The notes: generated from the letters alone by a model not told the origin. A stretch of DNA of 6,372 nucleotides from DATJPW01 sp035506215 (GCA_035506215.1 DATJPW010000313.1:1-6372); one strand, 5' to 3'. Positions 1 to 5,770 are shown, counted from the first letter of the stretch. Numbers and translations: made by a program.

Positions 1-1
1 T

Positions 2-79
2 GCTACGGGTGGCCTGACGAGCGAATTCCTTGACGCGATTTGGCCGGTACGGCGGAATAGTGAAGAGACATGGCATTGA
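2..79 (+). CDS. Possible 3' end of an upstream gene (partial)
   Basis: One frame stays open from the left edge to a TGA at 77-79. It encodes about 25 residues ending in ...VRRNSEETWH. The other two plus frames close within the first 35 bases. The stretch is too short to recognise a family, and an open frame of this length can arise by chance. It is offered because the sequence turns sharply AT-rich just after the stop, as expected at a gene end. I cannot name a product. Confidence 0.25.
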   Translation, partial: ATGGLTSEFLDAIWPVRRNSEETWH

Positions 80-244
80 CCACTCAAAGGATTCCCGACC
101 AGTCACATCTCTTCTACTTGATTATTCCATTTAATATCACCAAGTTAAGAACCCATCGATATTTTTTGAAAAATTTCCGGCGGATTTCGGAAGTTTTGAG
201 TCCGGAAAAACGTTTTTTGTCCAAACTTGATTCAAGGAACGACG
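80..244 (+). promoter_or_regulatory. AT-rich leader upstream of the integration genes, with inverted repeats
   Basis: This is non-coding sequence before the first helix-turn-helix gene. It holds a 7-bp inverted repeat, TTTCCGG (174-180) and CCGGAAA (202-208), around a 21-base loop, followed by a T-run (TTTTTT, about 213-218). There is also a short palindrome ATTTTT-TG-AAAAAT at 161-174. Several TCCGG/CGGA-type motifs cluster here, so it could be an operator or a weak terminator of the upstream gene. I found no convincing -35/-10 pair. A ribosome binding site, AAGGA at 234-238, lies six bases before the ATG at 245. Confidence 0.35.
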
Positions 245-391
245 ATGACACTCGAGCCTCTGCTCACAACCAAAGAAGCAGCGGACTTGCTCCGGACATC
301 GGTTCGGACGGTTCATCAGGCATGCGAGGAAGGCGAGCTCGACTATGTGATGGTGAGCGAGAAAGAGCGCCGCCTCTTCATCCCTAAGTGA
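245..391 (+). CDS. Small excisionase/MerR-type helix-turn-helix protein (48 aa)
   Basis: The ATG at 245 is preceded by AAGGA with six-base spacing, and the frame ends at TGA 389-391. The 48-residue product is almost only a DNA-binding fold. After MTLEPLL come TTKEAADLL (helix 1), RTSVRTVHQACEEGEL (turn and recognition helix) and a basic wing-like end VSEKERRLFIPK. This matches the excisionase/MerR helix-turn-helix domain found in recombination directionality factors and small phage regulators. It lacks the extra C-terminal helix that many such proteins have, so it is either minimal or truncated. It abuts the next gene, whose C-terminal domain is a recognisable relative (TSVRTVHQ against TSVREVRQ). 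A role in controlling excision or the integrase operon is inferred from the fold and the neighbours. No catalytic function is expected. Confidence 0.7.
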   Translation: MTLEPLLTTKEAADLLRTSVRTVHQACEEGELDYVMVSEKERRLFIPK

Positions 392-404
392 TGTACGGGA
401 AACT

Positions 405-410
405 GGAGGT
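405..410 (+). promoter_or_regulatory. Ribosome binding site that decides the start of the zinc-ribbon gene
   Basis: GGAGGT is a near-perfect anti-Shine-Dalgarno match. It lies seven bases before the ATG at 418 and four before the ATG at 415. The more upstream starts in the same frame (GTG 388, ATG 391) overlap the previous stop codon and have no comparable site, so translation most likely begins at 418 or 415. Confidence 0.65.
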
Positions 411-417
411 CTGGATG

Positions 418-1101
418 ATGCTAGAGACGTGCTGGTTTTATCGATGCCCCAATTCTGAGTGTAACTGTGTGGGGATCACCAACAACGTGGTGCTGGAGCA
501 CAGGTATTCCGACGGAGTAGTCCCGTGCCCGAAATGCGGTCAGCCGATGGAGAGAATTCGGGAAGCGCTCTCCGGAGAATACGATCTCGAGGCGCAAGAG
601 GAGATTGCAAGACTGGCGATACCGGTGAAGCCTACATTCACTTATTCCTCGGAAGCGGAGCGCAACTTTTATGCCGCGATGTATGGGTTCAACTATCCGT
701 ATTACCCCAAGCTACCAACCAACACTGAGAATTCCACTGAGGGAGATCCTGCCAGCGGTTCGATGGAAAATCTTAATTTCCTCACGGAGATAGATGTGGC
801 TCGCATGTTGTGCACATCGGTGAGGGAAGTGCGACAACTTGTGAAAAAGGGGAAGCTGCGCTCCATCAAACTTGGAAAACGGAAGCAAGTCTTCACTCGC
901 GCATTGGTCGAAGAATTCATTCAACGGGAAGCAGGTTTGAGCCCGGTCTCAGGGAGCCATCAGCAAGCCGCTGGTCAGTTCAGACCTGCTAACAGACCTA
1001 TTTCGTTGGAAGAGTCCCGCTCTTTGCTGAAAGAGCTTCGAAAAAACAGCCTTGAGCCGGATGAGGATTGTAGATCCATCCCTGCTAGAACATGGAGGTG
1101 A
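418..1101 (+). CDS. Zinc-ribbon protein with C-terminal excisionase-type helix-turn-helix
   Basis: The predicted protein has 227 residues from the ATG at 418 (earlier in-frame starts: 415, 391, 388). The N-terminus carries a cysteine cluster at residues 5, 10, 15, 17, 37 and 40. The CPNSEC and CPKC knuckles look like a zinc ribbon. An acidic linker and an aromatic-rich stretch (YGFNYPYYPK) follow. Residues about 121-168, starting FLTEIDVARMLCTSVREV, form an excisionase/MerR-type helix-turn-helix with the typical GKLRSIKLGKRKQVFTR wing and a closing VEEFI helix. The tail is polar and charged. The protein should bind DNA. Given its position directly before the integrase (its TGA ends one base before the integrase ATG), a recombination directionality factor or regulator of integration is the best guess. 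I do not recognise a named family for the whole architecture. Confidence 0.65.
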   Translation: MLETCWFYRCPNSECNCVGITNNVVLEHRYSDGVVPCPKCGQPMERIREALSGEYDLEAQEEIARLAIPVKPTFTYSSEAERNFYAAMYGFNYPYYPKLPTNTENSTEGDPASGSMENLNFLTEIDVARMLCTSVREVRQLVKKGKLRSIKLGKRKQVFTRALVEEFIQREAGLSPVSGSHQQAAGQFRPANRPISLEESRSLLKELRKNSLEPDEDCRSIPARTWR

Positions 1102-1102
1102 A

Positions 1103-2273
1103 ATGTCTTTGCAATTCAGGAAGGACACAGGCAAGTGGCGAGTCCGGTTCAAAAGAACTGGGCCTGACGGCAAGCTGGAGGATATCCGCGTCACGCTGCA
1201 CAACGTTACCAGCGAGAGGACCGCCCGGAAAATCGAAAGGGCCCTGACCGCCGCCATCAAGTACAAGGACTATAGGTACCTTGATGACCAGTCCAGGCGT
1301 GTCTGCATCCAACTCTTCAAAAACCGTGGCTGGACCCTCCCCCCTGCCCTTGTCACCTCGGTTGGCCATCAGGGATCTGCGGAAGAATTCACACTCATTA
1401 AAGCGATCGACTACTGTTTGGGCGATCCCGAAGTAGTCAGTCTTGCTGATCCGACACGCCATCAGCAGTCGTTCGCACATATACTCGCGTACTGGGGACC
1501 TGATTTCCCAGTAAAAGAAATCAAGGTGCGGCAGATTAAGGAATATATGCTCAAGATGACGTATTGATGGGGCCAGCGGCTCGACGATTAACAAGGAGCG
1601 GGGAGCACTATCCAAGATGTTCAAGGTCCTCATCCAGGGAGAGCTGGTAGACAGGAATCCGGTCAAGGACACCGGCCCGGCTGATGAGCGAGATGGACAG
1701 CGAGATGTTTACATTTCATTTGACGATTTCCTGAAGCTCACTAATGAATTCCCACCCTGGGCCGAGGCCATATTCAGGACGCTATACTACACTGGGATGA
1801 GAAGAGGCGAAGTCTTATCCATGACATGGGAAGACGTCAACCTGGAATCACGCATCATTAGACTTAACGCCAGTCAAACCAAAGAGAGGCGACCTAAACG
1901 GGTCCCAATCCACAGACTCCTGCTTCCAGATCTCATCAAGGCACGTAAGGTCAGATCTTTCTCCGGCCGCGTATTTCTGACCGCCAAGGGACGGGCACCT
2001 CACGAAGATTCGCTCAAACTCCCGTGGACGAAGGCGTTGGACGCGGTGGGACTTCAGCCTCGCCCCCGCATACATGACCTTCGGCACACCTGGCTGACGA
2101 ACGCAATGCGTAGCAGGCTCTATCCACTCATTGTAGATAGCATCGTCGGCCATGGCGACAGGAGAAAGGACGTGAGGAGTCTTTATGTGAGCATTAGCGA
2201 CGAAGACCTGGTACGAGAGATAGATCGGATGAGATTTGATCTGGGAGAGACAGAGATATGGGTCCAAAAATGA
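1103..2273 (+). pseudogene. Tyrosine recombinase (phage/ICE-type integrase), frameshifted
   Basis: The start is ATG 1103, after GGAGGT at 1095-1099. Frame 1 (1103-1567) encodes the N-terminal half: an arm-binding-like domain (FRKDTGKWRVRFKRTG) and a core-binding segment ending KEYMLK. It then stops at 1565-1567. The protein continues in the next frame from about 1560 (RIDGASGSTINKERGALSKMF) to TGA 2271-2273. Deleting one base, the T at 1557, joins them as YMLKRRIDGASG, giving about 389 residues, normal for this family. Active-site residues all lie in the second part: Arg of TGMRRGE (codon 1800), Lys of QTKERR (1881), HDLRH with His 2073 and Arg 2082, His of VGHG (2151) and nucleophile Tyr of SLYV (2184). 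Split this way, the catalytic domain has lost its arm and core-binding part unless it reinitiates at ATG 1617. A sequencing error remains possible. Confidence 0.85.
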
Positions 2274-2322
2274 AACTTGGCGATAGGTTTTGCCGCTTCC
2301 TTGTAATTCCGTCTGCTCAAGC

Positions 2323-2369
2323 GGCGGACGACGGGACTTGAACTCGCGGCCTCCGGCTTGACAGGCCGA
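2323..2369 (-). other. 3' fragment of a tRNA gene (Asp-like, GUC), probable attachment site
   Basis: Read on the minus strand, this stretch gives an anticodon stem TCGGC/GCCGG around the loop CTGTCAA (anticodon GTC at 2362-2360). A five-base variable region, a T-arm with loop TTCAAGT and a 3' acceptor strand CGTCCGC follow. No matching 5' acceptor GCGGACG or D-arm lies upstream on that strand, so this is not a complete tRNA gene. The T-stem has one A-C mismatch, there is no encoded CCA, and the base at position 73 would be C, unusual for Asp. Tyrosine integrases commonly recombine in the 3' half of tRNA genes, leaving such a fragment. The match to tRNA structure is direct; the attachment-site role is inferred. 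Confidence 0.6.
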
Positions 2370-2415
2370 AGACGCCCCCTGAATTAACAATGGCTTGACC
2401 GAATTCTCCAACAAT

Positions 2416-2465
2416 TTCAATCTTACTCGATACGGTTCAATCCGTTTCGATCCATTTCAGTCCAA
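2416..2465. repeat. Five tandem copies of a degenerate 10-bp repeat
   Basis: The stretch divides exactly into TTCAATCTTA, CTCGATACGG, TTCAATCCGT, TTCGATCCAT and TTCAGTCCAA, at 2416, 2426, 2436, 2446 and 2456. The shared core is TTCRATCC. The 10-bp period puts each copy on the same face of the helix, as in arrays bound by one protein. The array lies 47 bases from the tRNA fragment, so integrase arm sites or excisionase sites are plausible. It could also be the binding array of an unseen protein. Confidence 0.5.
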
Positions 2466-2675
2466 AAAAAAGTAACTGGGTTTCTCTGGGATAACCCCAC
2501 CCGTGGCCCCTCTGCAGTGTATTTAACAGCTATTTTAGCGCCCCTAGCCTCCCCCTTTTGAACCCAAACCCTACCTCGATGTAGTTTGAAACCTGGACCA
2601 GTTTTTGGGAGCTGCTCAGTCAAAAGGTGCTTTTAGCTCAGTCAGCTTTTCATGAAATATTAAATATGAAATTTA

Positions 2676-2704
2676 TTGACAGCGGAAGTTCTCGCGGCTA
2701 TCAT
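2676..2704 (+). promoter_or_regulatory. Sigma70-type promoter of the GntR regulator with operator-like palindrome
   Basis: TTGACA (2676-2681) is a perfect -35 box. TATCAT (2699-2704) is a one-mismatch -10 box, and the spacing is the ideal 17 bp. AT-rich sequence lies upstream. A perfect 11-bp palindrome, GCTAT-C-ATAGC (2697-2707), covers the -10 box, where a repressor would block polymerase. Autoregulation by the adjacent GntR protein is inferred. The expected transcription start, about seven bases past the -10 box, falls at or beside the ATG at 2711. Confidence 0.6.
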
Positions 2705-2710
2705 AGCAAT

Positions 2711-3385
2711 ATGAGAATTACCCTGGTAAAACAAAGGCTTAGTGAACAGGCGTACCGTGTCCTGAGAGACATGATAACTAACGCGCGATTCCAGCGTGGA
2801 ACACGACTGAATATCGAACGGTTGGCCAGGGACATGGAAGTAAGCCGTACTCCTCTCTGGGAGGCGGTGCATCGACTCATTCAGGAAGGACTTCTGGTCA
2901 GCATACCAAACCGCGGTGTTTTCATTATCGACCTTACGCCTGAGGCCGCTTTAGAACTCTATACCGTTCGTGAAGTTTTGGAAGGTTTAGCAGTCCGCCT
3001 TGCGTGCCAACACGTCGACGACAAGGCCATAACCAGGATGGAAAAAAGCCTGAACGAGCAATATGAAATGACACGGGAGCTGGATCTCATTGGGTATTCC
3101 AAACACGATTTTGACTTCCACGCTGTCATCTACGAACTCTCGGGAAACAAGTTTTTGCGCGAAATGCTTGATGCCATACGGAGTAAGACGCGCCCCACTT
3201 CAATGGATTTCATGCCATTGCTACAGTTGTCTTACAAAGATCATATGGAGGTTTTACAGGCATTGAAAGCAAGAGACCCGGTCACCGCCGAGAAAGCAAT
3301 CAGAAATCACATTCGTCGTTTAATAGAAGCCTTGGAGAACCCCGCCGGTGTTGCACCTGTATCGAAGAAACGGCAATCGAAATGA
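2711..3385 (+). CDS. GntR family transcriptional regulator, FadR subfamily (FCD domain)
   Basis: The protein has 224 residues from the ATG at 2711. The frame is open further upstream (2666, 2627), but those starts lie before the promoter. Residues about 10-75 form the GntR winged helix: LSEQAYRVLRDMI, GTRLNIERLARDMEVSRTPL, then EGLL and the wing PNRGVF. Residues about 80-205 form the helical FCD ligand domain. Asp133, His137 (DFDFH), His178 and His200 fit the metal-binding pattern of this family, which usually binds small organic acids. Trp50 stands where most relatives have the Arg of SRTPVREA. No Shine-Dalgarno sequence precedes the start. The gene lies 80 bases upstream of the transporter binding protein on the same strand, so it probably controls that operon and itself. 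The effector is unknown. Confidence 0.88.
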   Translation: MRITLVKQRLSEQAYRVLRDMITNARFQRGTRLNIERLARDMEVSRTPLWEAVHRLIQEGLLVSIPNRGVFIIDLTPEAALELYTVREVLEGLAVRLACQHVDDKAITRMEKSLNEQYEMTRELDLIGYSKHDFDFHAVIYELSGNKFLREMLDAIRSKTRPTSMDFMPLLQLSYKDHMEVLQALKARDPVTAEKAIRNHIRRLIEALENPAGVAPVSKKRQSK

Positions 3386-3450
3386 GGCGTTACATAGTTT
3401 GACGGCAAATTCGAAGAAATCGCGCAATTCTCTTTATCGGTAGATCATGA

Positions 3451-3456
3451 AAGGAG
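3451..3456 (+). promoter_or_regulatory. Ribosome binding site of the substrate-binding protein gene
   Basis: AAGGAG lies nine bases before the ATG at 3466 and fixes that start. The rest of the 80-base gap after the regulator shows no strong promoter: a TTGACG at 3399-3404 has no good -10 partner at 16-18 bp. Co-transcription with the regulator is therefore plausible. Confidence 0.65.
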
Positions 3457-3465
3457 ACCAGATCA

Positions 3466-4773
3466 ATGTTAGTCAAAAGATCCAAGTCTTTCATTGTGTG
3501 TCTAGTAGTCGCTACGTTCTTGGTGGGAACCATGTGTGCGACCGCCGGCGCAGCCGACCCGAAAGAAAAAGGTAAAATTCCGAGTGAACCAATCAAGATA
3601 GGTTTTGTGGTTCCAATGTCGGGGGTTGCTGCTACGCTTTCACCTAATGCCGAAGTTAACGCCGAGCTGGCCGTCGAATATATTAACAAGCACGAACGCG
3701 GTATATTGGGCCGGACCGTAAAGGCCATAATATACGACGAAAAAAATGCTCAGACGTCCGTCGAGCTATTTGGAAAATTGGTCGAGAATGACAAGGTTGA
3801 GGCAATATTGGGATGCCTGTCCTCCAGTACCGGCTTGGCCGTTGCCCCTAAGGTGGAAACTCAATGGAAAATCCCTACTCTTCTCCTTGAATCGACCACC
3901 ATGGCTCTGTTCACTAAAGTCATTCCCAATCCAAAATATGTTTACAGAATAGGGCCGGACGACGTGATGCAATCTATTGCTCACGTGACCGCAATACTCA
4001 AGGACAAGCCGGATTTGAAAACGGTAGCTATAGGCGCTCCTGATTATGAGTGGGGCCACGACGTTGTGAAGCGATTTCAAGAAATCATGTCGAAGTTGAA
4101 GCCCGACGTGAAGTTTGTATACATCTTCCACCATCCCTTCGGAGAAGCAGGTCCTAATTTCTCTGCTTACATCACCAATGTCATAAAGCAAAAGCCGGAT
4201 GTATATGTAGGCTATTCGTGGGGGTCGGATGGAGTGGCCTGGCACAACCAGGCAGAAGCGATGGGACTGTACAAGGCAGTGCCTCTGGTATTCGATGTAT
4301 TTAGCGGAACTGCGAAGGGACAGATGGCGAGGGAAGGCGTACTGGCTGAAACAAGGGCTGGAAACGGGACATTCCCCCCGTATGCGTTGGGCTATCCAAA
4401 CAGCAAGCTCACTCCAGCTATCCTGGAGAAAACCGGTGTTCTGCCTACCTATGGCATGGATATCCACATGCTGACAGGTCTTCTTTACCTAAAGAAGGCT
4501 TACGAGAAAGCGTATGATTTGACCGGCCAGTACCCTAGTGCCGAGATAGTGGCAAAGAGCTTGGATGGATTATCGATTATCGGTCCCGATGGAATATCGT
4601 CCATGATCAATCATCAGTCGACGGCTCCCGGCATGGCTGTCGGCAGACTGCACAACGAGAAAGGTTCCTGGGTCATGAAGGACATGATCCTGGTTCCCGA
4701 TTATCTCAGAATCGTGCCGCCGTGGATGACGGTGGAACAGTTCATCAACACGTTGGATAAACTGGAGAAATAG
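3466..4773 (+). CDS. ABC transporter periplasmic substrate-binding protein, LivK/branched-chain amino acid type
   Basis: The 435-residue protein starts with a Sec signal peptide: positive MLVKRSK, hydrophobic residues about 9-22, and likely cleavage after Ala29 (AGA/AD). There is no proper lipobox before Cys24, so a soluble periplasmic protein is likely. The mature part begins PIKIGFVVPMSGVAA, the usual first strand and loop of the type I periplasmic binding fold (Peripla_BP_6). It continues with ELAVEYIN, a VEAILGCLSSS substrate-side motif, a YVYRIGPDD segment and a long C-terminal lobe. The length fits the longer members of the family, which carry many compounds besides leucine, including aromatic and other carboxylates, so the ligand cannot be told from sequence. 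It is the first transport gene of the operon, followed by two permeases. Confidence 0.9.
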   Translation: MLVKRSKSFIVCLVVATFLVGTMCATAGAADPKEKGKIPSEPIKIGFVVPMSGVAATLSPNAEVNAELAVEYINKHERGILGRTVKAIIYDEKNAQTSVELFGKLVENDKVEAILGCLSSSTGLAVAPKVETQWKIPTLLLESTTMALFTKVIPNPKYVYRIGPDDVMQSIAHVTAILKDKPDLKTVAIGAPDYEWGHDVVKRFQEIMSKLKPDVKFVYIFHHPFGEAGPNFSAYITNVIKQKPDVYVGYSWGSDGVAWHNQAEAMGLYKAVPLVFDVFSGTAKGQMAREGVLAETRAGNGTFPPYALGYPNSKLTPAILEKTGVLPTYGMDIHMLTGLLYLKKAYEKAYDLTGQYPSAEIVAKSLDGLSIIGPDGISSMINHQSTAPGMAVGRLHNEKGSWVMKDMILVPDYLRIVPPWMTVEQFINTLDKLEK

Positions 4774-4786
4774 CTGTACTCAGGGC

Positions 4787-4826
4787 GATAATTGTCTGTG
4801 CTTATCGGCCAGCACAGACAATTATC
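4787..4826 (+). promoter_or_regulatory. Perfect 16-bp hairpin between the binding-protein and permease genes
   Basis: GATAATTGTCTGTGCT (4787-4802) and its exact reverse complement (4811-4826) flank an eight-base loop TATCGGCC. It starts 13 bases after the binding-protein stop. No T-run follows (CAATCAACG), so it does not look like a simple rho-independent terminator. At this place in binding-protein operons such a stem usually protects the upstream mRNA from 3' exonucleases and lowers downstream expression. That role here is inferred. Confidence 0.75.
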
Positions 4827-4879
4827 CAATCAACGTGAAAGTTACCGAAGAATCACCACATGTCGAAAGAAAAGCACAA

Positions 4880-5770
4880 ATGTTAAGCACACTTCTTTCG
4901 TATGTCTTCAATGCCCTGCCAATGGTATCGTACATTATCATATTGTCATTCGCGCTGAATTTCGTCCTATATATCGCCGGTCGCGTGTCGCTCACCTTCG
5001 CAGGAGTGTACCTGGTAGGAGCATATGTGACGGTTTCAGTTGGCAGATACCTGTCAGGCACGGATTTTTCGTATCCTATCTTTATTGGGATACTATTTGT
5101 CGTAAGCCTGCTGGGCGCAGCAATTTCAATAATCGTATACGGAGGGTTCGAACGCTTCCTGAACAGTGACGTTCACCGGATGATAGCTACTGCCTCGTTG
5201 CTCGCTGTTTTCAGCGGTATCATAAAGCTCCAATGGGGAACTACTCCGATCACCTATTCAGCTCCGTTCTTGAAGATGGGATCGACCGAAATTGTGGGGA
5301 ATTTTGTCGCCAACTACTACTTTTTCATGTTCGGGTTTTCTTTGGCGCTGATGCTCGCGCTCGCATTCTTTCTGTATAAGACCTCCTGGGGTTTGAGATT
5401 TCGTGCAAGCTCGCTGGACGGGGACAGAACAATGGCTCAGTCCTGTGGTGTCAACCAGAACGTCGTCACCATCATAACTTTCGGCATATCCGGGATGTTG
5501 GCGAGTTTGGCCGGCGGGCTGTATGCCCCGATAGCGGGCGCTTCTTACGGAATAGAGGGCAATGCGCTTCTTCTGGCAGCCCTGACCATAATTATCGGTG
5601 GAGTCGGCAGCATTGCGGGAGCGGTCCTAACCGCATTCATGATAGGCATAGCTAGGGTGGTCACGGCAGTTGAGGCGCCGTTACTCGAACTGGCTATTCC
5701 TTTCATCATCGCTTCAATAACACTTATGATCGTGCCCTTCGGCATATGGGGCAAAGAATTTAAGCACTAA
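4880..5770 (+). CDS. ABC transporter permease, LivH-like
   Basis: The inner-membrane permease has 296 residues from the ATG at 4880, the normal family length. The purine-rich GAAAGAAAAG just upstream is a weak ribosome site. A GTG at 4835 in the same frame would add 15 polar residues but has no ribosome site and sits nine bases from the hairpin. Hydrophobic segments lie near residues 10-34, 37-52, 65-88, 150-172, 195-220, 225-255 and 270-290. The cytoplasmic loop LRFRASSLDGDRTMAQSCGVNQ matches the ATPase-contact region of this family (usually R-A-x5-A-x3-G-I), followed by SGMLASLAGGLYAPI and IIGGVGSIAGAVL. The region usually reading INFAHG is VSLTFAG here, so it is a divergent member. It pairs with the next permease to form the channel. 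Confidence 0.88.
   Translation: MLSTLLSYVFNALPMVSYIIILSFALNFVLYIAGRVSLTFAGVYLVGAYVTVSVGRYLSGTDFSYPIFIGILFVVSLLGAAISIIVYGGFERFLNSDVHRMIATASLLAVFSGIIKLQWGTTPITYSAPFLKMGSTEIVGNFVANYYFFMFGFSLALMLALAFFLYKTSWGLRFRASSLDGDRTMAQSCGVNQNVVTIITFGISGMLASLAGGLYAPIAGASYGIEGNALLLAALTIIIGGVGSIAGAVLTAFMIGIARVVTAVEAPLLELAIPFIIASITLMIVPFGIWGKEFKH

Larger units (their letters stand above)
245..2369 (+). mobile_element. Integration module of a decayed integrative element (right end)
   Basis: Two excisionase-like DNA-binding genes and a tyrosine integrase are read toward a tRNA fragment 50 bases past the integrase stop. This is the usual integration end of a prophage, genomic island or ICE. No structural phage, conjugation or transposase gene is visible, so the element type is unknown. 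Its left limit lies outside the window. The right limit is placed at the tRNA fragment by inference. The frameshifted integrase suggests the element is no longer mobile by itself. Confidence 0.55.
2274..2675. other. Gene-free junction between the mobile element and the transport operon
   Basis: No gene is supported here. In order it contains a 7-bp inverted repeat (GCCGCTT at 2292-2298, AAGCGGC at 2319-2325), the tRNA fragment, the 10-bp repeat array, an eight-base A-run (2464-2471), pyrimidine-rich sequence around 2496-2580, and a 9-bp direct repeat GCTCAGTCA at 2614-2622 and 2636-2644. An 11-bp A/T palindrome ATATT-A-AATAT follows at 2657-2667, just before the regulator's promoter. A 66-codon minus-strand frame (2623-2423) starts at TTG without a clear ribosome site and looks accidental. 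Confidence 0.5.

Noticed and set aside
70..387. 105-codon plus-strand frame over the leader and first helix-turn-helix gene
   Set aside because: It runs through AT-rich non-coding sequence and then reads the real 245-391 gene out of frame. No domain is seen.
1551..1568. Programmed ribosomal frameshift in the integrase
   Set aside because: There is no slippery heptamer, internal Shine-Dalgarno sequence or clear downstream structure. A mutation or sequencing error is simpler.
1085..1672. 195-codon minus-strand frame opposite the integrase
   Set aside because: It is a shadow of the integrase coding sequence, with no ribosome site or recognisable domain.
2292..2325. GCCGCTT/AAGCGGC inverted repeat as an integrase terminator
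   Set aside because: It has a 20-base loop and no T-run on either strand. It may be a recombinase site, but nothing shows this.
2323..2369. Complete tRNA-Asp gene
   Set aside because: The 5' acceptor strand and D-arm cannot be found upstream on the minus strand, and the T-stem has a mismatch.
2464..2497. Possible rho-independent terminator on the minus strand (GGGTT/AACCC stem, then eight T)
   Set aside because: The stem is only 5 bp with a 10-base loop, the T-run begins six bases after the stem, and no convincing minus-strand gene needs it.
2423..2623. 66-codon minus-strand open frame between the tRNA fragment and the regulator
   Set aside because: It starts at TTG without a clear ribosome site, shows no recognisable domain, and its 3' end is made of the 10-bp repeat array. 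It looks accidental.
4787..4826. Hairpin after the binding protein as a transcription terminator
   Set aside because: No U-tract follows, and co-directional permease genes begin right after, so read-through is expected.
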